DNA of 64,000 nucleotides. Source: Streptomyces seoulensis (GTDB lineage Bacteria; Actinomycetota; Actinomycetes; Streptomycetales; Streptomycetaceae). Position numbers and translations under genes: made by a program. The notes under the pieces are model-generated. The model was not told the DNA's origin, did not search any database, and was given only the letters and a program-made list of their open reading frames with translations. Below are positions 34,417-43,337 of this stretch, in pieces (the first letter of the stretch is position 1; each line of letters starts with the position of its first letter). Location of the stretch: NCBI RefSeq assembly GCF_022846655.1, contig NZ_AP025667.1:4129001-4193000 (forward strand), given 5' to 3'.

Positions 34417-34434
34417 CACTGTTCCCGAACAGTG
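34417..34434. promoter_or_regulatory. Palindromic operator-like site upstream of the MBL hydrolase
   Basis: CACTGTTCCCGAACAGTG is a perfect inverted repeat with eight-base arms and a two-base centre. It overlaps a second short palindrome, GAACA-C-TGTTC on the minus strand, so the GAACA/TGTTC half-site occurs three times. Such GTTC/GAAC repeats are common TetR-type operators. It lies about 117 bases upstream of the hydrolase start and 112 bases from the 3' end of the GDSL gene; no TetR gene is nearby. Confidence 0.5.
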
Positions 34435-34545
34435 TTCCGGATAAGCCCCACCGCGAGGGGTCGACTCCGTTGCGTGCGGACGACGGACACGCGACGAAAG
34501 CGCGACAAGGGCCGCCGCCCCCGCGAGCAGGGGCGGCGGAGCGCC

Positions 34546-35364
34546 TCACGCCACCGACGCGATGCGCATCCTGATGTCGCTCGGCGACAGCGCGCCCTTG
34601 GCCACCACATGGTCGCCGGAGGACTCCCCGCGCAGCCGGCGCCCGATCCACGGCACGAGGTGCTGCCGGGCCCAGTGCACGTCGTCGCGCCGGATCTCCA
34701 GCGTGCCGCGCGGCGGCAGCGCCGGCCACGCCTGCTCGGGGTCGGCCGGGATCTCCAGGCCGAGCACCTGTCCGGCGCGCAGCGCCACACGGGTGTGGCC
34801 CTCGGGCGAGAGGTGCAGCCGGTCGCCGTCCCAGGCCCTGCGGTCCTGGACGGACTTCAGGGACCACAGGTCGAGCACGGGGCAGTTGTACCGGTCCGCG
34901 ATGGCCCGTACATGACCGTTGTACGTGGCGATCTTGCCGCGCATGTGCTTGAGGAGCGGAACGCCGCGGGTGTCGAAGCCGGTCGCCACCAGCACGGTGC
35001 CGGCGCGCGCCGCGAGCTGGGCCACGGCGCGCTCGAAGCGCTCGGCCGTCTCGTCCGGGTCGGTGCCGGGGCGGATGATGTCGTTGCCGCCCGCGCAGAT
35101 GGAGACGAGGTCCGGGGCGAGCCGCGCCGCCCTGGACACCTGGTCCGCCGCTATCTGGTCGAGCAGTTTCCCCCGCACGGCGAGGTTGGTGTACCTGAAG
35201 TCGCCTTCGGGTCGCCGGTCGGCGAGGAGTACCGCGAGCCGGTCGGCCCAGCCGACGAACGCCCCGTCGGGGCCGGGGTCGCCGACGCCTTCGGTGAAGC
35301 TGTCCCCCACCGCCACGTACGACCCGATCACTGTCCTGTTGTCATTCTCCGAATCGTCTGCCAC
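34546..35364 (-). CDS. SGNH/GDSL family hydrolase
   Basis: A 272-residue esterase-fold protein. Block I 'VAVGDSFTEGVGDPG' contains the nucleophile serine, 'CAGGNDI' gives block III, and 'DRLHLSPEGH' gives the Asp-x-x-His pair of block V. No signal peptide is visible, so it acts in the cytoplasm on an unknown ester. The GTG at 35364 lacks a clear ribosome site; a GTG 11 codons later is an alternative. It is divergent from the phosphatase gene; the 228 bases between hold both promoters, with no strong box seen. Confidence 0.9.
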   Translation of the reverse strand: MADDSENDNRTVIGSYVAVGDSFTEGVGDPGPDGAFVGWADRLAVLLADRRPEGDFRYTNLAVRGKLLDQIAADQVSRAARLAPDLVSICAGGNDIIRPGTDPDETAERFERAVAQLAARAGTVLVATGFDTRGVPLLKHMRGKIATYNGHVRAIADRYNCPVLDLWSLKSVQDRRAWDGDRLHLSPEGHTRVALRAGQVLGLEIPADPEQAWPALPPRGTLEIRRDDVHWARQHLVPWIGRRLRGESSGDHVVAKGALSPSDIRMRIASVA

Positions 35365-35592
35365 GTCGGACCATGATTCACCTTCGGATGTGACCTACGC
35401 GACCGTAGGCAGGGGTTGACGAACGGTGATATAAGCCACCGTTAAAGAATTTGCCAATCGAGGAATAGGTCCCCCGGCCGTCATGTTGAACGGGCGATCA
35501 TGGCGGCCGCGGACGGGAAAACCGATGTCGTATCGTCGGCTGTGCGCCCGTCGACGAGCCGCGCGGCGGGGCGGAGCCTTCCAGGAGCACCC

Positions 35593-36390
35593 GTGACGCA
35601 GCAGGTCCCGTCGACCGAGCCCGAACTGGCCGCAGTCCGCAACTTCCGTGACGTGGGCGGCCTGCCGACGGTGGACGGACGCCGGGTGCGGTACGGGGTG
35701 CTGTTCCGCAGCGGACATCTGGCGCACGCGACCGAGGACGACGCGGCCTACCTCTCCTCCCTCGGCCTGCACACGGTCTTCGACTTCCGCAACGCGGCCG
35801 ACCAGCAGCTCGAAGGCCCCGACGTCGAACTGCCCGGCGTACGGAACGTCAACGTCCCGCTCAGCGACCCTGCGGACGGCGCCGAGTTCTGGCGGATGGT
35901 GCGCGACGGCGACCTCGACCAGCTACGGGGCATCCTGGCGGACGGCAAGGGCGCGGACCGCATGATCGCCTCGTACCGGAGGATCGTCACCGACCGCACC
36001 GCCGAGCACTCCCGTGTGCTGCACGCGCTGGCCGAGGACAGCGTGCCCGCCCTGATGCACTGCGCGGCCGGCAAGGACCGCGCGGGCATCTCCGTGGCGG
36101 TGACGCTGCTCGCGGTGGGCGTGGAGCGGGACGCGATCACCGCCGACTACCTCGAGTCCAACGCCAAGCACCGCCGCTACAAGGTCCGCCGCAGCGGCGA
36201 CCAGGCCAGCGCGTACACGCCCGAGGTGATGGAGCTGCTCAGCCCGCTCTTCGACGCCCGCGCGGAGTACCTCGCGGCGGCCTTCGACAGCATCGAGGAC
36301 ACCTGGGGCGACGTGGACGCCTACCTGGAGCGGGGGCTGAAGCTCTCGGACGGTACGCGGGAGCGGCTGCGCGAGCGCCTGGTCGGCTGA
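35593..36390 (+). CDS. Tyrosine/dual-specificity-type protein phosphatase
   Basis: A 265-residue phosphatase with the P-loop 'HCAAGKDRAG' (C-x5-R) and the family opening 'AVRNFRDVGGLPTVDGRRVRYGVLFRSGHLAHATEDD', typical of actinobacterial PtpB-like enzymes. It may remove phosphate from tyrosine, serine or phosphoinositide. GTG 35593 has AGGAG six bases upstream. The frame stays open to 35500, but that extension is unlike the family. Confidence 0.92.
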   Translation: MTQQVPSTEPELAAVRNFRDVGGLPTVDGRRVRYGVLFRSGHLAHATEDDAAYLSSLGLHTVFDFRNAADQQLEGPDVELPGVRNVNVPLSDPADGAEFWRMVRDGDLDQLRGILADGKGADRMIASYRRIVTDRTAEHSRVLHALAEDSVPALMHCAAGKDRAGISVAVTLLAVGVERDAITADYLESNAKHRRYKVRRSGDQASAYTPEVMELLSPLFDARAEYLAAAFDSIEDTWGDVDAYLERGLKLSDGTRERLRERLVG

Positions 36391-36409
36391 CCGGCGCTCC
36401 CGTCCGCCC

Positions 36410-36532
36410 TCAGCCCTTGGCGCCGAGCGAGAACAGCAGGTAGAGGAAGGCGGCCAGGACATGGCCGAGGGCGACGTAGACGACCAGCCGGACCCACAGG
36501 GCGCGCGGCAGCTTCTCTTCCATGTCACTCAT
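36410..36532 (-). CDS. Short membrane peptide downstream of XRE-cupin regulator (DUF6126-like)
   Basis: A 40-residue peptide beginning MSDMEEKLPRALW and containing one hydrophobic helix ('LVVYVALGHVLAAFLYLLFSLG'). Its ATG overlaps the stop of the XRE-cupin gene as ATGA, so the two are coupled. Similar short membrane proteins accompany this regulator type in Streptomyces genomes. No function is known; it might hold the regulator at the membrane or respond to envelope state. Confidence 0.75.
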   Translation of the reverse strand: MSDMEEKLPRALWVRLVVYVALGHVLAAFLYLLFSLGAKG

Positions 36533-37152
36533 GACGGCTCTCCGGTGGGGTGGCCCAGGCACAGGGTGGCCGTGGGGCTCTGCAGCAGGGTGTGGACGAA
36601 CAGCAGCTCGACGCCGTCGTGGTCGTCGGCGTTGAGGCGGTGCGGGGTGAGCGAGTCGAAGTGCGCGCTGTCGCCGGGCGCGAGCAGATGCGCGCTGTCG
36701 CCGAGGCGCAGCCGCAGGCGGCCCCTCAGGACGTAGAGCCATTCCTCGCCGGGGTGGACGCGCACGATGTCGCCCTCGGCGCGGTACGGCACGCGGACGC
36801 GCAGGGCCTGCATGCCGCGGCCGGGGGCGCCGGCCTGGAAGTAGGTCCAGCCGGCGGCGCGGGTGGGCTCCATGTCGGCGGCGCGGACGATGGCGTCCCG
36901 GTCGGCGGCCGTCTCACCGAGCAGGTCGGAAACCGTCGTACCGTAGATGCGGGCGAGGGCCAGGAGCATCGGCAGCGAGGGCTGGCGGTGGCCGGTCTCC
37001 AGCCGGGAGAGGTGGGCCGGGGAGAGCCCGGCGGACCCGGCCGCGGCCTCCAGGGTGAGACCGGCCCGGCGGCGCAGGGCACGCAACTGCGGCGCCACGG
37101 CGGGCAGGTCGTCGCCCTGGCCCGCCGGTGAGGCCGCTTCTGAGGCGTTCAT
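36529..37152 (-). CDS. XRE family regulator with cupin domain
   Basis: A 207-residue regulator. An XRE helix-turn-helix spans about residues 24-80 ('LRALRRRAGLTLEAAAGSAGLSPAHLSRLETGHRQPSLPMLLALARIYG'), and a C-terminal cupin barrel spans about 115-190 ('VHPGEEWLYVLRGRLRLRLGD', 'PGDSAHFDSLTPHRL'). Cupin-fused XRE proteins usually sense a small ligand. Two matching palindromes lie 20-55 bases upstream of the start and suggest self-regulation. It follows the last hopanoid-locus gene by 58 bases on the same strand. Confidence 0.9.
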   Translation of the reverse strand: MNASEAASPAGQGDDLPAVAPQLRALRRRAGLTLEAAAGSAGLSPAHLSRLETGHRQPSLPMLLALARIYGTTVSDLLGETAADRDAIVRAADMEPTRAAGWTYFQAGAPGRGMQALRVRVPYRAEGDIVRVHPGEEWLYVLRGRLRLRLGDSAHLLAPGDSAHFDSLTPHRLNADDHDGVELLFVHTLLQSPTATLCLGHPTGEPS

Positions 37153-37172
37153 GCCTCCATTCAGCCCGACTT

Positions 37173-37207
37173 TTGCCCCTCGGGCAATTTTCTTGCCTCA
37201 GAGGCAA
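37173..37207. promoter_or_regulatory. Tandem 15-bp palindromic operators upstream of the XRE-cupin gene
   Basis: Two perfect palindromes, TTGCCCCTCGGGCAA (37173-37187) and TTGCCTCAGAGGCAA (37193-37207), share the pattern TTGCC-Y-C-N-G-R-GGCAA. Their centres (37180 and 37200) are 20 bases apart, about two helix turns, so two dimers would bind the same face of the DNA. They sit between the aminotransferase stop and the XRE-cupin start. Confidence 0.75.
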
Positions 37208-37210
37208 AAG

Positions 37211-38596
37211 TCAGCGTCCGGCGACCGCCTGCTTGATCAGGGTCCGGCCGAAGTCCCACATCAGCCCGCCCCCGCTGTGCGCGTCGTCCATGACGGCGGT
37301 GAAGGCGTCCACGAACCGGTCCACGTCCGCCTCGTCGATCACGAGCGGCGGGATCAGTTTGATCACCTCCAGGTGGTCGCCGGAGACCTGGGTGAGAATC
37401 CGGTGCCGCTGGAGCAGCGGGACGACGACCATCTGCGCGAACAGCCCCTTGCGGGCTGCCTGGAGCATGGTCCAGCGGCCGCGCAGCTTCAGCGAGTCGG
37501 GGCGCCCGAACTCGATGCCGATCATCAGCCCCCGCCCGCGCACGTCGGCCAGCAGCTCGTACTTCCCGATGAGCGCGGCCAGCCGGGACTTCAGCAGCTC
37601 GCCCATGGTCCGGGCACGGGCGACGATCTGCTCGTCCTCCATGACCGCGAGCACCGCGAGCCCCGCGGCCATGGCCTGGGCGTTGGAACCGAAGCTGGCT
37701 GAGTGCACCAGGACGCGGTCCATGGACGAGTAGACCTTCTTGAAGATCCAGTCCTTGCCGAGCGTGGCGCTGACGGGGACATAGCCGCCGGAGAGCGCCT
37801 TGGCGACGCACACCAGGTCGGGCTCGACGCCGTCCTCGTGCTGGTAGGCGTAGAAGTCACCGGTGCGGCCGAGGCCGGTCTGCACCTCGTCGGCGATGAG
37901 CAGCGCCTTGTGCTTGTGCAACAGCTCCTGCGCGGCCCGGAGATAGCCGGGCGGCGCCTCGTGCACGCCCTTGCCCTGGATCGGCTCCACGATGAGGGCC
38001 GCGACATCGCCCTTCCTCAACTCGCTTTCCAGCGCCGCGAGATCGCCGAGGGGGACGGCGGTGTCGGGGAGCAGGGGGGCGAAGCCGTCGCGGAAGCCGT
38101 CCTCGCCGTTGACCGAGAGGGACCCGGTGGTGAGGCCGTGGAAGGCGTGGTCGCAGTAGAGGACGCGGGGGCGGCCGGTGGCGAAGCGGGCGAACTTCAG
38201 CGCGGTCTCGACGGCCTCGGTGCCGCTGTTGCCGAAGAACACCCGGTCCAGGTGCGGGCTGTGGGTGAGCAGTCGCTCGGCGAGCAGGCCGGGCAGCGGC
38301 TGGCAGTCGAAGCGGGTGAGGTCGGCGAGGGAGAGGTCGAGCACGTCGTGCAGCGCCTTGCGGACGACCGGGTGGTGGCGGCCGAGGCCCATCACGCCGA
38401 ACCCGGCGAGCATGTCGAGGTGGTCGTTGCCCTCGGCGTCGAAGAAGTGGGCGCCCTCGGCCCGTTCGTAGACCTTGTCGAAGCCGATGGTGTGCAGCAT
38501 GCGCGGGAGCTGTGGGTTGAGGTGGCGCGTGTGCAGGTCGTAGCGCTCGGCTCCGCGCGCGGCGAGGAGGGCTTCGAGGTCGAACTCCGTGCTCAT
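37211..38596 (-). CDS. PLP aminotransferase of the hopanoid locus
   Basis: A 461-residue class III aminotransferase. 'FFGNSGTEAVETALKFAR' and 'YCDHAFHGLTTGSLSVNG' bind PLP, 'LLIADEVQTGLGRTGDFYAYQHE' follows, and the Schiff-base lysine lies in 'VCVAKALSGGYVPVSATLG'. In hopanoid loci this gene is thought to make the amine of aminobacteriohopanetriol (HpnO role). Its ATG directly follows the dxs stop, with AGGAGAG for ribosome binding. Confidence 0.92.
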   Translation of the reverse strand: MSTEFDLEALLAARGAERYDLHTRHLNPQLPRMLHTIGFDKVYERAEGAHFFDAEGNDHLDMLAGFGVMGLGRHHPVVRKALHDVLDLSLADLTRFDCQPLPGLLAERLLTHSPHLDRVFFGNSGTEAVETALKFARFATGRPRVLYCDHAFHGLTTGSLSVNGEDGFRDGFAPLLPDTAVPLGDLAALESELRKGDVAALIVEPIQGKGVHEAPPGYLRAAQELLHKHKALLIADEVQTGLGRTGDFYAYQHEDGVEPDLVCVAKALSGGYVPVSATLGKDWIFKKVYSSMDRVLVHSASFGSNAQAMAAGLAVLAVMEDEQIVARARTMGELLKSRLAALIGKYELLADVRGRGLMIGIEFGRPDSLKLRGRWTMLQAARKGLFAQMVVVPLLQRHRILTQVSGDHLEVIKLIPPLVIDEADVDRFVDAFTAVMDDAHSGGGLMWDFGRTLIKQAVAGR

Positions 38597-40495
38597 TCAG
38601 CTCTCCTGGTTCTGCCGGCCGCCGACGTCCTTGACGGCGAGGCTCGCGCTGATCCGCCCGGCGATCTCCACGGGCGTGAGACCGATGTCGGCCAGCACCT
38701 CGCCGCGTTTGGCGTGCGCGAGGAACTGGTCCGGGATGCCGAACCGCCGTACGGGCACGTCCACGTCGGCGTCCCCGAGGGCCAGCGCCACGGCGGAACC
38801 GACGCCGCCCGCACGGCTGTTGTCCTCGACGACGGCCACCAGCCGGTGTTCTGCGGCGAGTTCCGGCAGGGCGGGATCGACGGGCTTGACCCAGCGCGGG
38901 TCGACGACCGTGCAGCCGATCCCGCGCGCGGCGAGCAGCGAGGCGGCCTGGAGGCAGACGGGCGCCATCACACCGACGGCGACGAGGAGTACGTCGGGCC
39001 GGTCGTCCCTGTGGAGGACGTCCATGCCGCCGACGTGTCCCAGCGCCGGGATCTCGGGGCCGGCGGACTCCTTGGGGAAGCGGACCAGGGTGGGGGCGTC
39101 GTCCACGGCGACCGCCTCGCGCAGTTGGGCGCGGAGCTGGGCGGCGTCGCGCGGGGCGGCGATCCTCAGACCGGGGACGACCTGGAGGATCGACATGTCC
39201 CACATGCCGTTGTGCGAGGCGCCGTCGACGCCGGTGACCCCGGCACGGTCCAGCACGAAGGTGACCCCGCAGCGGTGCAGGGCGACGTCCATCAGCAGTT
39301 GGTCGAAGGCGCGGTTGAGGAAGGTGGCGTAGACGGCGACGACCGGGTGCACTCCCCCGGTGGCCAGGCCCGCCGCGGAGACGGCCGCGTGCTGCTCGGC
39401 GATCCCCACGTCCCAGACCCGGTCGGGGAACCGCGCGGCGAACGGGCCGAGGCCGACGGGGTGCAGCATGGCCGCCGTGATGGCGACGACGTCCTCGCGC
39501 TCCTCCCCGATCCGGACGATCTCCTCGCCGAACACCGAGGTCCACGAGGGCCCGCCGGAGGGGTTGAGCGGGGCGCAGGTCAGCGGGTCCATCACGCCCA
39601 CGGTGTGGAAGTGGTCCTCCTCGTGGGCGAGGGCGGGCGCGTAACCGCGGCCCTTCTCCGTGAGGCAGTGCACCAGCACCGGGCCGTGGAACCGCTTGGC
39701 CCGGCGCAGCGCGGACTCGACGGCGCCGATGTCATGGCCGTCGATGGGGCCCACGTACTTCAGCCCCAGGTCCTCGAACATGCCCTGCGGGGCGAAGGCG
39801 TCCTTGAACCCCTTCTTGGCGCCGTGCGCGGCCTCGTAGAGCAGGCCGCCGACGACCGGGGTGCGCTGGAGCGTCTCCTTGCCCCAGGCGAGGACCTGCT
39901 CGTAGCCGTCGGTGGTGCGCAGCGTGGCGAGATGGTTGGCGAGACCGCCGATGGTGGGCGCGTACGACCGCTCGTTGTCGTTGACGACGATGATCAGCGG
40001 GCGGTCCTTGGCGGCGGCGATGTTGTTCAGCGCCTCCCAGGCCATGCCGCCGGTCAGCGCGCCGTCACCGATGACCGCGACCACGTGCCCGCGCTCCCCC
40101 AGCACCTGGTGCGCCTTGGCGAGGCCGTCGGCCCAGCCGAGGGAGGTGGAGGCGTGGCTGTTCTCCACGATGTCGTGCTCGGACTCCTCGCGCGAGGGAT
40201 AGCCGGACAGGCCGCCCTTGCCGCGCAGCTTGGAGAAGTCCTGACGGCCCGTCAGCAGTTTGTGCACATAGCTCTGGTGTCCGGTGTCCCACACGATGCG
40301 GTCGACCGGTGACTCGAAGACCCGGTGCAGGGCGATGGTCAGTTCCACCACGCCCAGGTTCGGGCCGAGGTGCCCCCCGGTCCTCGACACCGCCTCCACG
40401 AGGAACTCGCGTACCTCGCCGGACAGTTCGTCCAGTTCTTCCTGTGACAGCGCCTTCAGGTCGCGTGGTCCCCGGATGCTCTCCAGAATCGTCAC
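38597..40495 (-). CDS. dxs: 1-deoxy-D-xylulose-5-phosphate synthase
   Basis: A 632-residue thiamine enzyme that condenses pyruvate with glyceraldehyde 3-phosphate, the first step of the MEP isoprenoid pathway. It shows '[20 protein letters not shown]', '[15 protein letters not shown]', the cofactor motif '[20 protein letters not shown]' with 'VVNDNERS', and '[22 protein letters not shown]' with the activating glutamate. The length is normal. Its position among hopanoid genes suggests a dedicated copy that lifts precursor supply; whether a second dxs exists elsewhere cannot be seen here. Confidence 0.96.
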   Translation of the reverse strand: MTILESIRGPRDLKALSQEELDELSGEVREFLVEAVSRTGGHLGPNLGVVELTIALHRVFESPVDRIVWDTGHQSYVHKLLTGRQDFSKLRGKGGLSGYPSREESEHDIVENSHASTSLGWADGLAKAHQVLGERGHVVAVIGDGALTGGMAWEALNNIAAAKDRPLIIVVNDNERSYAPTIGGLANHLATLRTTDGYEQVLAWGKETLQRTPVVGGLLYEAAHGAKKGFKDAFAPQGMFEDLGLKYVGPIDGHDIGAVESALRRAKRFHGPVLVHCLTEKGRGYAPALAHEEDHFHTVGVMDPLTCAPLNPSGGPSWTSVFGEEIVRIGEEREDVVAITAAMLHPVGLGPFAARFPDRVWDVGIAEQHAAVSAAGLATGGVHPVVAVYATFLNRAFDQLLMDVALHRCGVTFVLDRAGVTGVDGASHNGMWDMSILQVVPGLRIAAPRDAAQLRAQLREAVAVDDAPTLVRFPKESAGPEIPALGHVGGMDVLHRDDRPDVLLVAVGVMAPVCLQAASLLAARGIGCTVVDPRWVKPVDPALPELAAEHRLVAVVEDNSRAGGVGSAVALALGDADVDVPVRRFGIPDQFLAHAKRGEVLADIGLTPVEIAGRISASLAVKDVGGRQNQES

Positions 40496-40529
40496 GCCGG
40501 CCCCCTCTCGGTCCGTGCCGTGCTCTGCC

Positions 40530-41663
40530 TCAACCCACCTGGTCCGCCTGGCCGGTCTCCTCGGCCAGCCGCATGGCTTCTTCGATGAGGGTCTCCACGA
40601 TCTTCGACTCCGGGACGGTCTTGATGACCTCGCCCTTCACGAAGATCTGACCCTTGCCGTTGCCGGACGCCACACCGAGGTCCGCCTCACGGGCCTCACC
40701 GGGGCCGTTCACCACACAGCCCATGACCGCGACCCGCAGCGGGACCTCCATACCGGTCAGACCGGCGGTGACCTCCTCGGCCAGCTTGTAGACGTCCACC
40801 TGGGCGCGACCGCACGACGGGCAGGAAACGATCTCCAGACCCCGCTGCTTCAGGTTCAGCGACTCCAGGATCTGCAGACCGACCTTGACCTCCTCCACCG
40901 GCGGAGCCGACAGCGAGACCCGGATGGTGTCGCCGATGCCCTCCGACAGCAGGGCGCCGAACGCCACGGCCGACTTGATCGTGCCCTGGAACGCCGGACC
41001 CGCCTCCGTCACACCCAGGTGCAGCGGGTAGTCGCACTGGGCCGCGAGCTGCCGGTACGCCTCGATCATCACGACCGGGTCGTTGTGCTTCACCGAGATC
41101 TTGATGTCCCGGAAGTCGTGCTCCTCGAAGAGCGACGCCTCCCAGAGGGCCGACTCGACCAGGGCCTCCGGGGTCGCCTTGCCGTACTTCTGCAGCAGAC
41201 GCCGGTCCAGCGAACCCGCGTTCACCCCGATCCGGATCGGCGTGCCGTGCTCCTTCGCCGCCTTCGCGATCTCACGGACCTTGTCGTCGAACTGCTTGAT
41301 GTTGCCCGGGTTCACCCGGACCGCCGCGCAGCCCGCCTCGATCGCCGCGAACACGTACTTCGGCTGGAAGTGGATGTCCGCGATCACCGGAATCTGCGAC
41401 TTCCGCGCGATCGTCGACAACGCGTCCGCGTCGTCCTGCGTCGGACACGCCACCCGCACGATCTGACAACCCGACGCCGTCAGCTCCGCGATCTGCTGCA
41501 ACGTCGCACCGATGTCCGACGTACGCGTCGTCGTCATCGACTGCACCGAGACGGGAGCCCCGCCCCCGACCGCCACCGGCCCCACCTGGATCTGCCGCGA
41601 CACCCTGCGGGTCGCGACGGGGCGGGCCGGTACCTCGGGGACGCCCAAGGAGACGGCGGTCAC
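40530..41663 (-). CDS. ispG: 4-hydroxy-3-methylbut-2-enyl diphosphate synthase
   Basis: A 377-residue iron-sulfur enzyme of the MEP pathway, also known as GcpE. '[22 protein letters not shown]' opens the TIM barrel. The cluster cysteines lie in '[10 protein letters not shown]' and 'GCVVNGPGE' in the C-terminal domain. It is encoded four bases after hpnH and 34 bases before dxs on the same strand. The coding sequence shows unusually uniform codon choice (for example repeated GTC/ATC/CGC use), as often seen in highly expressed Streptomyces genes. Confidence 0.96.
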   Translation of the reverse strand: MTAVSLGVPEVPARPVATRRVSRQIQVGPVAVGGGAPVSVQSMTTTRTSDIGATLQQIAELTASGCQIVRVACPTQDDADALSTIARKSQIPVIADIHFQPKYVFAAIEAGCAAVRVNPGNIKQFDDKVREIAKAAKEHGTPIRIGVNAGSLDRRLLQKYGKATPEALVESALWEASLFEEHDFRDIKISVKHNDPVVMIEAYRQLAAQCDYPLHLGVTEAGPAFQGTIKSAVAFGALLSEGIGDTIRVSLSAPPVEEVKVGLQILESLNLKQRGLEIVSCPSCGRAQVDVYKLAEEVTAGLTGMEVPLRVAVMGCVVNGPGEAREADLGVASGNGKGQIFVKGEVIKTVPESKIVETLIEEAMRLAEETGQADQVG

Positions 41664-41667
41664 GGCG

Positions 41668-42690
41668 TCACTCCCGGTTTCCGGACATGGTCTCCCGCAT
41701 GGCCCGCAGCGACTCCTTCAGGGAGCCCATGGTGGCGAGGACGGCGGTGGGCTCGTAGCCGCAGTGCGCCATGCAGTTGGCGCAGCGCGGGTCCTTGCCG
41801 CGGCCGTACTTGTCCCAGTCGGTGTCCTCGACGAGCTCGCGGTACGTGGGCACGTAGCCGTCGCTCATCAGGTAGCAGGGGCGCTGCCAGCCGAACAGGG
41901 AGTAGTTCGGGATGGCCCATGCCGTGCAGGGGAAGTCGACCTTGCCCTCCAGGAAGTCCAGGAAGAGCGGGGAGTGGTTGAGCCGCCAGCGCCTGCGGTT
42001 GCCGCCGGAGAACGCCTTCTTGAACAGCTCGCGGGTCTGCTCGACGCCGAGGAAGTGCTCCTGGTCGGGCGCCTTCTCGTAGGCGTAGGCGGGCGAGATC
42101 ATCATCTCGTCCACCTCCAGGTCGTCGTTGAGGAAGTTCAGTACCTCGACGATGGTCTGCGGGGTGTCGGTGTTGAAGAAGGTGGAGTTGGTGGTGACCC
42201 GGAAGCCGCGCTGCTTGGCCTCCTTGATCGCCGCCACCGCCTCGTCGAACACGCCCTCCTTGGCCACGGACTCGTCGTGCCGCTCGCGCAGCCCGTCGAT
42301 GTGCACCGCGAACGCGAAGTACGGGGAGGGGGTGAACTTGTCCATCTTCTTGCGCAGCAGCATGGCGTTGGTGCACAGGAAGACGTACTTGCGCTTGGCG
42401 ACGAGCTGGCGCACGATCTCGTCGATCTGCGGGTGCATCAACGGTTCACCGCCCGCGATGGACACCATCGGCGCACCGGACTCCAGCACCGCGCCGACGG
42501 CCTGGGCCACCGGCATCCGCTGCTTGAGCACGCCGGCCGGGTGCTGGATCTTCCCGCAGCCCTCGCACTTCAGGTTGCAGGCGAACAGCGGTTCCAGCTC
42601 GACGATCAGCGGGAACTTGTCCCGCTTGCGGAGCTTCTGTTCGGCCAGGTATGTAGCGACCTTGATGGACTGACGCAACGGCATGGCCAT
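41668..42690 (-). CDS. hpnH: Adenosyl-hopene transferase HpnH (radical SAM)
   Basis: A 340-residue radical SAM enzyme that adds adenosine to diploptene, the first step of hopanoid side-chain synthesis. The cluster motif is '[16 protein letters not shown]' (C-x3-C-x2-C), followed by '[18 protein letters not shown]' and a C-terminal Cys-rich segment '[15 protein letters not shown]'. The ATG at 42690 has GGAGGTGA five bases upstream; a longer in-frame start is not needed. It starts five bases after hpnG. Confidence 0.95.
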   Translation of the reverse strand: MAMPLRQSIKVATYLAEQKLRKRDKFPLIVELEPLFACNLKCEGCGKIQHPAGVLKQRMPVAQAVGAVLESGAPMVSIAGGEPLMHPQIDEIVRQLVAKRKYVFLCTNAMLLRKKMDKFTPSPYFAFAVHIDGLRERHDESVAKEGVFDEAVAAIKEAKQRGFRVTTNSTFFNTDTPQTIVEVLNFLNDDLEVDEMMISPAYAYEKAPDQEHFLGVEQTRELFKKAFSGGNRRRWRLNHSPLFLDFLEGKVDFPCTAWAIPNYSLFGWQRPCYLMSDGYVPTYRELVEDTDWDKYGRGKDPRCANCMAHCGYEPTAVLATMGSLKESLRAMRETMSGNRE

Positions 42691-42695
42691 CTGGC

Positions 42696-43337
42696 TCACC
42701 TCCGGGGGAGCGGCAAGGAACGGTGCCATTCGAAAAACGCGGGAAGAACGGAACGAAGGACGCGGAAGGCTGATATTCCACCGCGCACCGTTCCGATCCG
42801 GACAAGTTCATGTTCAGGAGCGTCCACGACCACCCGTACGGCCGCAACCGGGCGGTCGCCCGCGCCGACGGCGCTCCGCAGGGTGGCCGCCGACTCCATG
42901 TCGACCGCGATCGCGCCGGTCGCCAGCAGGGCGGAGCGTTCCGGACCCCGGACCACGTGGTCGGAGCCGGTCAGGGGGCCGGTGTGGACGATGCGGCCGG
43001 GGGCGGCGCGCATCAGTTCCTTGACCAGCAGATCGGTGCGTACGCACGGGACGGTCCCGTGCGGGTCCCGGGTCTCCTCGGCGACCACCAGGTCACCGGG
43101 GTGCATGCCCGGTGCCAGCCCGGCGCAGAAGCCGGTGGCCAGCACGGCGGCGTCGGCCATCCCCGGACCGGCGAGCCTCCGGGCGACGGACCGCTCCGCC
43201 GCCCTGGGGCCCATGCCGGTGCGCAGGACGCTGAACCGCCCCCCGGCCCCGCCGCGGTCGCCGGTGCGCAGGGCGATCTTCTCGATGCCGAGCGCGCAGA
43301 CGATCAGCAGGGGTGCCGAAGCGGGCCGGGATCTCAT
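42696..43337 (-). CDS. hpnG: Adenosylhopane nucleosidase HpnG
   Basis: A 213-residue nucleoside phosphorylase-fold protein: 'FSVLRTGMGPRAAERS', 'DAAVLATGFCAGLAPGMHPGDLVVAEE', and 'GAIAVDMESAATLRS' with the conserved M-E-S substrate loop. In hopanoid synthesis HpnG removes adenine from adenosylhopane to give ribosylhopane. Its ATG directly follows the shc stop, and hpnH follows after five bases, so the three genes are coupled. Confidence 0.9.
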   Translation of the reverse strand: MRSRPASAPLLIVCALGIEKIALRTGDRGGAGGRFSVLRTGMGPRAAERSVARRLAGPGMADAAVLATGFCAGLAPGMHPGDLVVAEETRDPHGTVPCVRTDLLVKELMRAAPGRIVHTGPLTGSDHVVRGPERSALLATGAIAVDMESAATLRSAVGAGDRPVAAVRVVVDAPEHELVRIGTVRGGISAFRVLRSVLPAFFEWHRSLPLPRR

